Assembly: GCA_049650345.1 (NCBI GenBank)
Contig: JBARZY010000133.1
Span: forward strand, 7,845-71,844
Length of the DNA: 64,000 nucleotides
Direction: 5' to 3'
DNA from: Glaciecola sp049650345
GTDB taxonomy: Bacteria; Pseudomonadota; Gammaproteobacteria; Enterobacterales; Alteromonadaceae
The stretch's first letter is position 1, and each line of letters starts with the position of its first letter. Under the pieces are notes generated by a model. The model worked only from the letters and a program-made list of their open reading frames with translations. It was not told the DNA's origin and ran no database searches. This document shows positions 53,571 to 62,516 of the stretch, piece by piece. The position numbers and the translations under genes are program-made.

Positions 53571-54218
53571 ATGTCTGCAAGCAACATATTTGTAGTATTA
53601 CTCGACAATCAAGACTCCTTTACATACAACCTAGTAGATGAACTACGAGTACTTGGCGTAACGCTAACGGTTTACAGAAATACCGTACCTAGCGCGCAAG
53701 TCATGGCAAAGTTGGCCGAATATAGTCAGTATGGCCCTACGTTATTAATGTTGTCTCCGGGGCCGGGTGCGCCAAGCGAAGCGGGTAATATGCCCAATAT
53801 TATCGAACAAGCAAAAGGTAAGTATCCGGTGTTAGGCATTTGTCTTGGTCATCAAGCAATTGTAGAAAGTTACCACGGTAAGGTGGGTCGTGCACCACAG
53901 GTTATGCATGGCAAATCATCACTGATGCAGCACAACCATGCCGATATTTTTAATGACCTACCGCTGCCTATGTCGATTGCTCGATACCATTCTTTGGTTG
54001 CCTTGGATGTACCTGAATGTTTGCAGACAATTGCTCATATAGACAGTTTACCTATGGCGATACTGCACGAAACTGATAATATGCTGGGCTTTCAATTTCA
54101 CCCTGAATCGGTGCTTACCTGCAATGGCAGCCAGTTGTTATTCCAAGCCATGCAGTATTTAGTCAACATGCCTATGTTAACAAAGACCGAAGCACAAGGA
54201 GGTAATCATGCCAGTTGA
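53571..54218 (+). CDS. trpG: anthranilate synthase component II (glutamine amidotransferase)
   Basis: A 215-residue class I glutamine amidotransferase that supplies ammonia to TrpE. The oxyanion segment LSPGPGAPSEAGNM, nucleophile Cys in LGICLGHQAI and the His-Glu pair in GFQFHPESVLT are intact. Unlike E. coli it is a separate gene and not fused to trpD, so this operon has free-standing trpG and trpD. Its 3' end overlaps trpD by 11 bases. Confidence 0.97.
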   Translation: MSASNIFVVLLDNQDSFTYNLVDELRVLGVTLTVYRNTVPSAQVMAKLAEYSQYGPTLLMLSPGPGAPSEAGNMPNIIEQAKGKYPVLGICLGHQAIVESYHGKVGRAPQVMHGKSSLMQHNHADIFNDLPLPMSIARYHSLVALDVPECLQTIAHIDSLPMAILHETDNMLGFQFHPESVLTCNGSQLLFQAMQYLVNMPMLTKTEAQGGNHAS

Positions 54219-55233
54219 TTTTACAAGCGAATTTGAACACATTTGCGCAAAACAGCATTTATCGCAAGAAAGTGCGTGTGCGCTTTTTACGCAAGTATTA
54301 AACGGCGACCTTGACCCCATTTTGCTGAGTGCCCTATTAAGTGCGCTTAAAACAAAAGGTGAAAGCACTGAAGAAATCGCAGGCGCGGCAATGGCTATGC
54401 GTAACAGTGCAGTGAAGTTTGACCGTCCTGACTATGCTTTTAGTGATTTGGTGGGTACTGGCGGCGATGGCCATAATACCATTAATATCTCCAGTGCCGC
54501 CTCTATTGTTGCAGCAAGTTGCGGCATTAAAGTTGCCAAACATGGTAATCGTAGCGTATCGAGTAAGTCTGGCTCTAGTGATTTGTTTGCCGGCTTTGGC
54601 GTAAAGCTCGATATGTCACCCGCAACTGCTAGACAATGTTTAGACCAAGCCAATTTTTGCTTTTTAGCCGCCCCCACTTATCATACCGGCATGAAACACG
54701 TTATGCCGGTGAGAACAGCATTAAAAAGTCGCACCCTATTTAATATTTTAGGGCCCTTAGCTAACCCAGCTAACCCAACTCACGGCATTTATGGCGTGTA
54801 TACACCCGACTTGCTTGTCCCTTACGCACAAACATTGCTGAACTTAGGCCATAACAATGCATTGGTGGTGCATGGCAGCGGGCTTGATGAAATCGCTTTA
54901 CATGGCGACACGCAAGCAATACATGTGCATGACGGTAAGTGCAAACACATAACACTGTCACCCGCTGATTTCGGTATTGCCGAGCAAGCACTTGATCACA
55001 TTAAAGGCGACACGCCTGAATATAACGTGGCGGCTATAAGAAAGGTATTGGCCGGAGATGGAGCACAGGCTCATACTCATGCCATTGCTATTAATGCAGC
55101 TAGCTTATATTGGCTGCACCATCAAGAGCTATCACTTAAACAATGTTTTGAACTTGTAATGTCAGCAATTGAAGCAGGTAAACCGCTGGCCACTATAGAA
55201 CTCGCCGCACGCATTAGCCAAGGAGCTGAATAA
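54208..55233 (+). CDS. trpD: anthranilate phosphoribosyltransferase
   Basis: A 341-residue enzyme that joins anthranilate to PRPP. The PRPP loop is DLVGTGGDGHNTINISSAAS, with KHGNRSVSSKSGSSDLFAGFG and FNILGPLANPANPTHGIYGVY following; all three are TrpD signatures. A strong AAGGAGG inside the end of trpG precedes the ATG. Its TAA is directly followed by the trpCF start (TAAATG). Confidence 0.98.
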   Translation: MPVDFTSEFEHICAKQHLSQESACALFTQVLNGDLDPILLSALLSALKTKGESTEEIAGAAMAMRNSAVKFDRPDYAFSDLVGTGGDGHNTINISSAASIVAASCGIKVAKHGNRSVSSKSGSSDLFAGFGVKLDMSPATARQCLDQANFCFLAAPTYHTGMKHVMPVRTALKSRTLFNILGPLANPANPTHGIYGVYTPDLLVPYAQTLLNLGHNNALVVHGSGLDEIALHGDTQAIHVHDGKCKHITLSPADFGIAEQALDHIKGDTPEYNVAAIRKVLAGDGAQAHTHAIAINAASLYWLHHQELSLKQCFELVMSAIEAGKPLATIELAARISQGAE

Positions 55234-56664
55234 ATGAGTAGTAGCACACCTAATGTTTTGCAGCGAATTGTTGCTGACAAACGTGAAGAGATTTCCGCAA
55301 AGAAAGAGGCCTTTCCACTAGCGTCGTTCATCGATGACCTGCGCCCAAGCACGGTTTCTTTTTATGATGCACTAGCAAAACCCGGTACAAGCTATATTTT
55401 TGAATGTAAAAAAGCATCACCATCAAAAGGCCTTATTAGAGAAAACTTTGATTTAGATGAAATCACCAACGCTTATAGCAAGGAAGCAGCATGTTTTTCA
55501 GTACTCACCGATGAAAAATACTTCCAAGGTAAATTTGAATATTTACAATATGTGAGCAACAAAGTTACTCAACCTGCATTGAATAAAGACTTTTTTGTAG
55601 AGGCCTACCAAATTTACTTGGCTCGCCATTTAGGCAGTAACGCAGTGTTACTTATGTTGTCAGTATTGACCGACGAAGAATATACATCACTAAGTGCCTT
55701 GTGCGCCCAATACAATATGGATGTTTTAACCGAAGTCAGTAACATTGAGGAAACAGAGCGCGCGTTAGCACTAGGGGCAAACATAATTGGCATCAACAAC
55801 CGTGATTTACGAGACTTATCAACTGACCTTGCCACCACCGAGGCCTTAGTGCCAATTATAAGAAATGACGCGCGTTTTGATGGCGTGATTATTTCAGAAT
55901 CGGGTATTTATCATCACAGCGACATTCTACGTTTATCACCCTTAGTTGATGGCTTTTTAGTGGGAAGTGCGTTAATGGCTCAACACAAGCTTGACGAAGC
56001 CATTAACAAGCTTGTTTATGGCAACGTAAAAGTGTGTGGTGTAAGCAGTATTGAACAAGCTAAGTTAATTGCAAACTACCCAGTAAATTACATGGGATTA
56101 ATATTTGCACCAAATTCTAAACGTTACGTAAGCATTGAGACCGCCTTGGAAATTACACAACAAGCACCCGATCAATATGTAGGTGTATTTGTAGATAGTC
56201 CGTGCGAACAAGTTGCAGAGTATGCACACAAACTTGGCTTGTATGCGGTGCAGCTACACGGCAGCGAAAGTGAAGAATACATATCACAACTTGCTAAAGC
56301 GCTGCCCGCTACCACCCAAATATTTAAAGTCATTGCTGTTGATGTAAACGACGCAAGCTCGCTTCAACAAGATATCGAGAAGTGGCAGAGCAGCATTGAG
56401 CAAGGCTTCATCAGCCATTTGCTTCTTGACTGTAAAGTAGGCACGCAAAGCGGTGGCACTGGGCAAGCATTTGACTGGCAAGTATTAGAGACAATTAGCA
56501 ATAAGCACAATTTGATACTAGCAGGCGGACTATCGCCGCACAACATAGACAAGGCAAGCCGCATAGGCCTTGATATACTTGACGTAAACTCGGGTGTAGA
56601 AAGCGCACCGGGGACTAAATGCGGCGATTTATTAACGCAATTATTTACGCAACTTCGCGCCTAA
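55234..56664 (+). CDS. trpCF: fused indole-3-glycerol-phosphate synthase / phosphoribosylanthranilate isomerase
   Basis: A 476-residue fusion of two TIM barrels catalysing adjacent steps. TrpC (about 1-258) has ECKKASPSKGLIR, DEKYFQGKFEYL, NKDFFVEAYQI, GINNRDLRDLSTDL and ISESGIY. TrpF (about 260-476) starts VKVCGVSSIEQAKLI and includes GLIFAPNSKRYVS, VGVFVDS, VQLHGSE and LDCKVGTQSGGTGQAFDW. The fusion is the same as in E. coli TrpC and typical of gammaproteobacteria. Confidence 0.97.
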   Translation: MSSSTPNVLQRIVADKREEISAKKEAFPLASFIDDLRPSTVSFYDALAKPGTSYIFECKKASPSKGLIRENFDLDEITNAYSKEAACFSVLTDEKYFQGKFEYLQYVSNKVTQPALNKDFFVEAYQIYLARHLGSNAVLLMLSVLTDEEYTSLSALCAQYNMDVLTEVSNIEETERALALGANIIGINNRDLRDLSTDLATTEALVPIIRNDARFDGVIISESGIYHHSDILRLSPLVDGFLVGSALMAQHKLDEAINKLVYGNVKVCGVSSIEQAKLIANYPVNYMGLIFAPNSKRYVSIETALEITQQAPDQYVGVFVDSPCEQVAEYAHKLGLYAVQLHGSESEEYISQLAKALPATTQIFKVIAVDVNDASSLQQDIEKWQSSIEQGFISHLLLDCKVGTQSGGTGQAFDWQVLETISNKHNLILAGGLSPHNIDKASRIGLDILDVNSGVESAPGTKCGDLLTQLFTQLRA

Positions 56665-56688
56665 ACAAATTTTAAATGAGATAAATAA

Positions 56689-57870
56689 ATGAATAAATTA
56701 GAAACAAAATTTGGTGACTTTGGCGGCATGTATGTACCCGAGTTACTTATTCCCGCGTTAGATCAACTTGAACAAGCATTTTTGGATGCCAAAGAAGATC
56801 CAGACTTTCAAAAAGAGTTTATGTCGCTGTTAAAAGACTATGCAGGTCGCCCCACTGCCATGACCTTAGCACGCAATATTGTGACTAACCCCAAGGTAAA
56901 ACTTTACTTAAAGCGCGAAGATCTGTTACACGGCGGCGCACACAAAACAAACCAAGTATTGGGCCAAGCCCTACTAACCAAGCGTATGGGTAAAACCGAG
57001 GTGATTGCAGAAACAGGTGCGGGCCAACATGGTGTTGCCACGGCATTAGCATGTGCATTATTAGGTTTAAAAGCCCGTATTTACATGGGTGCAAAAGACG
57101 TTGAGCGCCAATCGCCTAACGTGTTCAGAATGCGGTTAATGGGCGCCGAAGTCATTCCTGTAGACTCAGGCTCGGGTACGCTTAAAGATGCCGTAAACGA
57201 AGCAATGCGCGATTGGTCAGCAAATTATCAAACTGCGCATTATTTACTCGGTACCGCTGCAGGTCCGCACCCTTTCCCAACTATTGTGCGTGAATATCAC
57301 CGTATGATAGGCGAAGAAACCCGTGCGCAAATTCTTGAAAAAGAAGGCCGCTTACCTGATGCAGTCGTTGCGTGTGTAGGAGGCGGTTCAAATGCAATTG
57401 GTATGTTTGCCGATTTTATTGACGAACCCAGTGTACGTTTAATTGGTGTAGAGCCCGCAGGTAAAGGCGTACATACAAAAGAACATGGCGCAACTATTGT
57501 GACTGGTACAAAAGGCATATTGCACGGTGCATTTACCTATATTATGCAAGACCAAGATGGCCAAATTGAAGAGTCATATTCAGTGAGTGCTGGCTTAGAC
57601 TACCCGGCTGTTGGCCCACAACATGCATTTTTAGCCGAAACAGGCCGCGCTGAATATTACGCAGTAACCGATACTGAAGCACTAAACGCGTTTCAGTTAC
57701 TGGCCAAAAAAGAAGGTATTATTCCTGCACTAGAATCATCTCATGCATTGGCACATGCCCTTAATATGGCTGATGAAGCAGAAGAAGAAATGATTATTGT
57801 ATTAAACTTGTCGGGTCGTGGTGATAAAGACTTGGCACACGTAACCAGCATTTTAGGGGATAAACTATAA
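56689..57870 (+). CDS. trpB: tryptophan synthase beta chain
   Basis: A 393-residue PLP enzyme that condenses indole with serine. The PLP lysine is Lys86 in GGAHKTNQVLGQAL. The phosphate-binding loop is CVGGGSNAIGMF, with ETGAGQHGVATALA and LNLSGRGDKDL as further signatures. It lies 24 bases after trpCF, and its stop shares a base with the trpA start (TAATG). Confidence 0.98.
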   Translation: MNKLETKFGDFGGMYVPELLIPALDQLEQAFLDAKEDPDFQKEFMSLLKDYAGRPTAMTLARNIVTNPKVKLYLKREDLLHGGAHKTNQVLGQALLTKRMGKTEVIAETGAGQHGVATALACALLGLKARIYMGAKDVERQSPNVFRMRLMGAEVIPVDSGSGTLKDAVNEAMRDWSANYQTAHYLLGTAAGPHPFPTIVREYHRMIGEETRAQILEKEGRLPDAVVACVGGGSNAIGMFADFIDEPSVRLIGVEPAGKGVHTKEHGATIVTGTKGILHGAFTYIMQDQDGQIEESYSVSAGLDYPAVGPQHAFLAETGRAEYYAVTDTEALNAFQLLAKKEGIIPALESSHALAHALNMADEAEEEMIIVLNLSGRGDKDLAHVTSILGDKL

Positions 57871-58703
57871 TGACAAGCGCTCAACCCTTTCATGGTAGCT
57901 CTCGCTACAATAATATGTTTATTGGCTTAACCGCTAAAAACCAAGGCGCGTTTGTACCGTTTGTTATGTTAGGCGACCCTGATTTTGATACCTCTTTGGC
58001 AATTATACGCACTTTGGTTAATAACGGTGCTGACGCCTTAGAACTGGGTATTCCCTACTCAGATCCTATTGCCGATGGACCGACTATTCAAAAAGCCAGT
58101 ATTCGCGCATTAGGCAGCAGTATTACACCGTCGCGCTGTTTTGAACTAATCAAACAAATCCGCGAAGAATTTGTTGATGTACCCATTGGCCTATTGTTAT
58201 ACAGCAACTTGGTGTTGGCAAAAGGCGTTGACACCTTCTACGAGCAAGCGAGTGCAGCTGGCGTAGACTCGATATTAATTGCTGATGTGCCGCTTCGTGA
58301 AGCCGATCGGTTTATTGATATTGCAAAGGCCAACAACATTCAGCAAATTTTAATTGCACCACCAAATGCATCTGATGAAACACTTGCACAAATTGGTGAG
58401 AAGTCAGCAGGATATACGTATTTATTGGGGCGTGCTGGTGTTACCGGCGCTGAAACAGCAGTAGAAATACCCGCATCAGAGCTGGTTGAAAAACTGCAGC
58501 AGTATCAAGTTGCACCGCCACTAATAGGCTTTGGTATTTCTACCCCTGAACAAGTCAGCGCTGCCATCCAAGCTGGCGCTGCTGGTGCAATATCGGGTTC
58601 TGCAACGGTAAATATTATTGCCAAATACCTTGACGATCACCCAAGTTTACATAGCACCCTGGGTGACTTTGTGAAGCAAATGAAAGCCGCTACGCAGCGC
58701 TAA
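57870..58703 (+). CDS. trpA: tryptophan synthase alpha chain
   Basis: A 277-residue TIM-barrel subunit that cleaves indole-3-glycerol phosphate and passes indole to TrpB. The catalytic Glu and Asp are in ALELGIPYSDPIADGPTIQ. ADVPLREADRF, YLLGRAGVTGAE and GFGISTPEQV follow. It overlaps trpB by one base, a common coupling that keeps subunits balanced. AGGGG in the end of trpB serves as its ribosome site. Confidence 0.98.
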   Translation: MTSAQPFHGSSRYNNMFIGLTAKNQGAFVPFVMLGDPDFDTSLAIIRTLVNNGADALELGIPYSDPIADGPTIQKASIRALGSSITPSRCFELIKQIREEFVDVPIGLLLYSNLVLAKGVDTFYEQASAAGVDSILIADVPLREADRFIDIAKANNIQQILIAPPNASDETLAQIGEKSAGYTYLLGRAGVTGAETAVEIPASELVEKLQQYQVAPPLIGFGISTPEQVSAAIQAGAAGAISGSATVNIIAKYLDDHPSLHSTLGDFVKQMKAATQR

Positions 58704-58715
58704 GGAAGTGTTTTA

Positions 58716-59015
58716 ATGTATTACATGATTTACGCACAAGATGTAGAAAATAGCCTAGAAAAGCGTTTGCAAGCGCGCCCTGACCATTTGGCTCGCTTGC
58801 AATTATTGGCTGATAACGGCAGGCTTTTAGTAGCAGGTCCTACGCCTGCAATTGATGCAAACGACCCCGGTCCAGCAGGCTTCACCGGCTCACTGGTTAT
58901 TGCAGAATTTGACACTTTAGAAGAGGCGCAGCAATGGGCAAATGATGACCCGTATATTCATGCTGGCGTATATCAGGACGTAACTGTAAAACCCTATAAA
59001 AAAGTGTTGCCTTAA
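58716..59015 (+). CDS. yciI: YciI-like protein
   Basis: A 99-residue small cytoplasmic protein of the YciI family (ferredoxin-like fold), matching E. coli YciI (98). It begins MYYMIYAQDVENSLEKRLQARPDHLARLQLL with the conserved His. DNGRLLVAGPTPAID and AQQWANDDPYIHAGVY follow, carrying the His-Asp pair thought to be the active site. Its enzymatic role is unknown. AAGGAAG lies before the ATG and it is only 12 bases after trpA, so it is probably transcribed with the trp operon. Confidence 0.92.
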   Translation: MYYMIYAQDVENSLEKRLQARPDHLARLQLLADNGRLLVAGPTPAIDANDPGPAGFTGSLVIAEFDTLEEAQQWANDDPYIHAGVYQDVTVKPYKKVLP

Positions 59016-59038
59016 AGCATCTCACTTAAACAATAGTG

Positions 59039-60031
59039 TTAATGTGCCGTGGTGATTTGATCGCGGCCATTGTCTTTTGAAGCATACAAGGCTTTGTCGG
59101 TGCGCATCATCCAGTCGTCTATTGTTTCTCCGCTCTTTAGCTGAGCTAAACCAAATGACAAGGTATATTCTGGCAAGCCATCTTGTTTGTTTGCACGAAT
59201 AAAAGCTTGTAAGTCTTGTGCAACGGCTAAAGCTTCTTTTACCCCGCCATGGTTCAACAATATTGCAAACTCCTCACCACCCAAGCGATATAAGCGGTCG
59301 GTACGCCGCAAGCGTTGCGTGATCAATTTTGCGGTATGGGTAAGTACTTTGTCGCCGGCGTTATGCCCGTAAGTATCGTTTAAGCGCTTAAAATGATCCA
59401 TGTCTAGTAATATTAATGAACACGGTATTCGATGACGCACAAAGTTTGCAATACTCACATCGGTATCTTGCTGAAAGGCTCGTCGATTACCAGTTTTAGT
59501 CAAGAAATCTTCTGTGGCCATTAGGCTCAAATGTGAATGCTGAACCCGTAACTCACGAGCACAAAAAAACACAAATAGCACAGTGGGCATCATTGCCGTA
59601 TAAAATGCATAAATGGTTGATTGCGGTTCGTCTATTACCAGAGGAAAAATAACCAATAGTAATGAGCTTGAGAACAACAACGCAACAGCCGGGCGCAACA
59701 AAAAGAAAAATGCCACACAACCCGGAAATACCCAAAACAATTGATCGGCATTGCCATAAGTTATGGTTAATAACAAACTTATCACCATGATACTACTTAA
59801 GGCGACTTGCATAGCTTGGATGCGGTACTGATAGAACACAGCAAGAGCGATCAGTAATCCCAACACAATGACAGTAATATCAATCACTGCAAATAACCAA
59901 TCTGCAGTACTGATCCTAAAGTAAAAATTAGGTAAATTCGGAAAAGCCAACAACAAAGCGATATACAGAGTAACTTGGTGGTTCATGCTTCTTTGCGAAA
60001 ACTGATGCAGCCATTTGATCATGAGATGCAA
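59039..60031 (-). CDS. membrane-bound diguanylate cyclase (GGDEF)
   Basis: A 330-residue cyclase that would make cyclic di-GMP. Six or so hydrophobic helices (about 20-165) form a membrane sensor without PAS or HAMP. The GGDEF domain (about 170-326) carries DFLTKTGNRRAF, DMDHFKRLNDTYGHNAGD and the active GGEEF at 251-255. The inhibitory I-site RxxD (Arg242-Asp245) lies five residues before it, so it should be active and product-inhibited. The start is uncertain: TTG 60031 has AGGA four bases away, ATG 60022 is 13 bases from it. It is convergent with yciI. Confidence 0.9.
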   Translation of the reverse strand: MHLMIKWLHQFSQRSMNHQVTLYIALLLAFPNLPNFYFRISTADWLFAVIDITVIVLGLLIALAVFYQYRIQAMQVALSSIMVISLLLTITYGNADQLFWVFPGCVAFFFLLRPAVALLFSSSLLLVIFPLVIDEPQSTIYAFYTAMMPTVLFVFFCARELRVQHSHLSLMATEDFLTKTGNRRAFQQDTDVSIANFVRHRIPCSLILLDMDHFKRLNDTYGHNAGDKVLTHTAKLITQRLRRTDRLYRLGGEEFAILLNHGGVKEALAVAQDLQAFIRANKQDGLPEYTLSFGLAQLKSGETIDDWMMRTDKALYASKDNGRDQITTAH

Positions 60032-60079
60032 TATATCCTTATTAATAAAAAACTACTGGCGTGTTCAATAAATTAAATG

Positions 60080-61144
60080 TTATACCAAAGGTTTTTCTGG
60101 AGCGGATTCCGTCGCAAGCACTTGTTCTTCATCACCCGACAATAAAACCGCAAGCCACTTAGTACTTTCACGTGATTCTAAGGCTATTTTCACCACCATG
60201 GTCAATGGTACCGACAGTAACATGCCAACAGTGCCCAACAACCACCCCCAAAATATTAATGACAAAAACACCACCAAGGTAGACAAACCCAAACCTTTCC
60301 CCATAAAACGAGGCTCTATCATGTTTCCCATCACCATATTAACGGTTACAAAACCTAAGCCAGCCAAACCTGCAGTGACTAAACCAAATTCTACAAACGC
60401 CATCAACACCGCAGGTATAGCCGCTAAAATGGACCCTATATTAGGAATAAAGTTAAGCATAAATGCCAATACCGACCACAACATAAAATGGTCAACGCCC
60501 AGCACATATAACCACACGCCAATAAATACACCAGTGCCTAAACTCACTAACATTTTGATAACCAGATACTGATTAACCGATTGCAAAAAGCGGTCAATGT
60601 GCGTGAGGTTCATGTCAGGATCGGCCATAGCTATGTGTATTCGTCGCGGCATCGACTCAGCTTCAAATAGCATGAATATCACCGTAAGTAATATTAGAAA
60701 TACATTGGATAAGACCGTACCCATACCGGTCAAGAAATTGGTTGCCATGCTCATGGCTAAGCCAGGATCCAAGTAAGATAAAAACAAGTTTTGGTCAATA
60801 TTGATATTCAACACTGCTAATTTGTTAATTACCCAAGCAAATTCGCCCGACAGTTGTTTTTGATAAATGGGCATGTTTTGACGAAATTCGCCCAACGATT
60901 GTGTAATTAAACCGGCCAACATAAATCCAATCACAACAATAAACAGTATTACTAAAGTAATTGATAACCCGCGCGGCACTTTGTATTGGCTAGACCAGTT
61001 AATTAAAGGACTCATTGCAATGGCAATAAACGCCGACAACAAAAATGGAACAAGAATAACGCTGGCCGCTTTTACGCCGGCTAAAATAATGACAACAGAA
61101 GCCATAATTGCGAATGCTTTTAACACTGATGATTTCATTTCCAT
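60080..61144 (-). CDS. AI-2E family membrane transporter (PerM-like)
   Basis: A 354-residue inner-membrane protein of the AI-2E/PerM family with about eight helices. An N-terminal pair (VLKAFAIMASVVIILAGVKA, PFLLSAFIAIAMSPLINW) is followed by the C-terminal block LNFIPNIGSILAAIPAVLMAF and GNMIEPRFMGKGLGLSTLVVFLSLIFWGWLLG, which is the family signature. Members export autoinducer-2 (TqsA) or act as ion or peptide permeases. No substrate can be assigned here. It is divergent from folX. Confidence 0.88.
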   Translation of the reverse strand: MEMKSSVLKAFAIMASVVIILAGVKAASVILVPFLLSAFIAIAMSPLINWSSQYKVPRGLSITLVILFIVVIGFMLAGLITQSLGEFRQNMPIYQKQLSGEFAWVINKLAVLNINIDQNLFLSYLDPGLAMSMATNFLTGMGTVLSNVFLILLTVIFMLFEAESMPRRIHIAMADPDMNLTHIDRFLQSVNQYLVIKMLVSLGTGVFIGVWLYVLGVDHFMLWSVLAFMLNFIPNIGSILAAIPAVLMAFVEFGLVTAGLAGLGFVTVNMVMGNMIEPRFMGKGLGLSTLVVFLSLIFWGWLLGTVGMLLSVPLTMVVKIALESRESTKWLAVLLSGDEEQVLATESAPEKPLV

Positions 61145-61196
61145 CTTAATATTCCATTTTTGACATACATAAAAACAACAAGGACCCTACACATTT

Positions 61197-61562
61197 ATGA
61201 ATCTTAATCTTGCTACTATTCGCATTAAAAACCTTCGTTTACGCACCTACATTGGCATTAACGAAGACGAGATTAAAAACCAACAGGACGTTGTAATTAA
61301 TATTTTTATTCAATACGACGCTAAACGAGCCACCGACAGCGACCAAATGCAAGATGCGTTGAATTATAAAACAATTACAAAAGCGATTATACGATTAGTT
61401 GAAGACAACCGCTTTTCCTTGCTTGAAAAGTTAACCGCTGACGTATTGGCAATTGCCGCCGAACACCCATGGGTGACCTTTGCAGAGGCGGAAGTAGATA
61501 AGCCTCACGCCTTGCGCTTTTCAGACTCGGTGTCGCTTGCCTTGTCGTGTACTAAGGATTAA
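61197..61562 (+). CDS. folX: dihydroneopterin triphosphate 2'-epimerase
   Basis: A 121-residue tunnelling-fold enzyme. The blocks IRIKNLRLRTYIGINEDEI, QDVVINIFI, ALNYKTITKAI and NRFSLLEKLTADVL are much closer to E. coli FolX (120) than to FolB aldolase. FolX interconverts dihydroneopterin and dihydromonapterin triphosphates, making the pterin cofactor monapterin. AAGGA lies upstream. It is followed two bases later by yfcH, the same pairing as E. coli folX-yfcH. Confidence 0.94.
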   Translation: MNLNLATIRIKNLRLRTYIGINEDEIKNQQDVVINIFIQYDAKRATDSDQMQDALNYKTITKAIIRLVEDNRFSLLEKLTADVLAIAAEHPWVTFAEAEVDKPHALRFSDSVSLALSCTKD

Positions 61563-61564
61563 CT

Positions 61565-62452
61565 ATGAGTAATGTGCTGGTAACGGGTGGCACCGGACTC
61601 ATTGGTCGCCATTTAGTCAAAAAACTATTGTCTACGTACAGTGTTACTGTGTTGAGCCGTGACCCGGCTCGTGCTTCACGCTTGCTTGGCGAACAAGTGA
61701 GTTGTATCAGCAGAGACGAATTAGTAAGTGTTGATAATTTCGATGCTATTATTAATTTAGCAGGCGAGCCAATTGCAGATAAACGTTGGACCGATAAGCA
61801 AAAACACGCTATATGCCAATCTCGTTGGGAGATAACCCAGCGTCTTGTAGACTTAATTAACAGCGCTAAAATTAAACCGCAGGTACTCATTAGCGGCTCG
61901 GCTATTGGCTTTTATGGTCGCCAAGGCGACACGCCCATAAATGAAGACTACACCGACTATCACGACGAATTTAGTCGGGAAGTGTGTGAAAAATGGGAAC
62001 AAATAGCTAATTCTGCCAACACGCGTGTTTGTATTATGCGAACAGGTGTTGTACTTGAAGAGCAAGGCGGTGCCCTAGCAAAAATGATGATCCCATTTAG
62101 ATTAGGGTTAGGCGGTCCAGTTGGCAGTGGCACGCAGTTTATGTCGTGGATCCACATTGACGATATGGTTGGCGGTATTATGCATTTACTCGAAAATAGC
62201 AGTTGTGTAGGGCCATATAACTTTACGTCACCAAACCCCAATACCAACGCGTTCTTCTCAATTAAACTGGCTAAGCGTTTAAGCCGCCCTTGTATGTTCA
62301 AAGTCCCTGCAGCAGTGCTTAAAACGCTGATGGGAGAGTCGTCTGACTTGGTGCTATATGGACAAAAGGTGATTCCCGAAAGACTGATTGCCTCGGGGTT
62401 CAATTTTGCTTACCCAAGCCTTGAAGAAGCCTTAGACGCCCTCGACATATAA
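61565..62452 (+). CDS. yfcH: TIGR01777 family epimerase, YfcH-like
   Basis: A 295-residue short-chain dehydrogenase/epimerase-like protein (E. coli YfcH 297). The NAD(P) loop is LVTGGTGLIGRHLVKKL. INLAGEPIADKRWTDKQK, SGSAIGFYG and a C-terminal DUF1731-type tail (SLEEALDALDI) are family marks. Its reaction is unknown. Its start is two bases after folX, with AAGGA within the folX end, so they form an operon. Confidence 0.93.
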   Translation: MSNVLVTGGTGLIGRHLVKKLLSTYSVTVLSRDPARASRLLGEQVSCISRDELVSVDNFDAIINLAGEPIADKRWTDKQKHAICQSRWEITQRLVDLINSAKIKPQVLISGSAIGFYGRQGDTPINEDYTDYHDEFSREVCEKWEQIANSANTRVCIMRTGVVLEEQGGALAKMMIPFRLGLGGPVGSGTQFMSWIHIDDMVGGIMHLLENSSCVGPYNFTSPNPNTNAFFSIKLAKRLSRPCMFKVPAAVLKTLMGESSDLVLYGQKVIPERLIASGFNFAYPSLEEALDALDI

Positions 62453-62458
62453 CCAATA

Positions 62459-62493
62459 AAAAAGGCGAATATACACAGTATGTTCGCCTTTTT
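62459..62493. terminator. intrinsic terminator after yfcH
   Basis: AAAAAGGCGAA and TTCGCCTTTTT form an 11-pair stem with a 13-base loop, flanked by A and T runs, between convergent yfcH and the permease gene. It can act in both directions. Confidence 0.9.
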
Positions 62494-62516
62494 GTTGTCA
62501 TTTTGTAAACGCCTTT

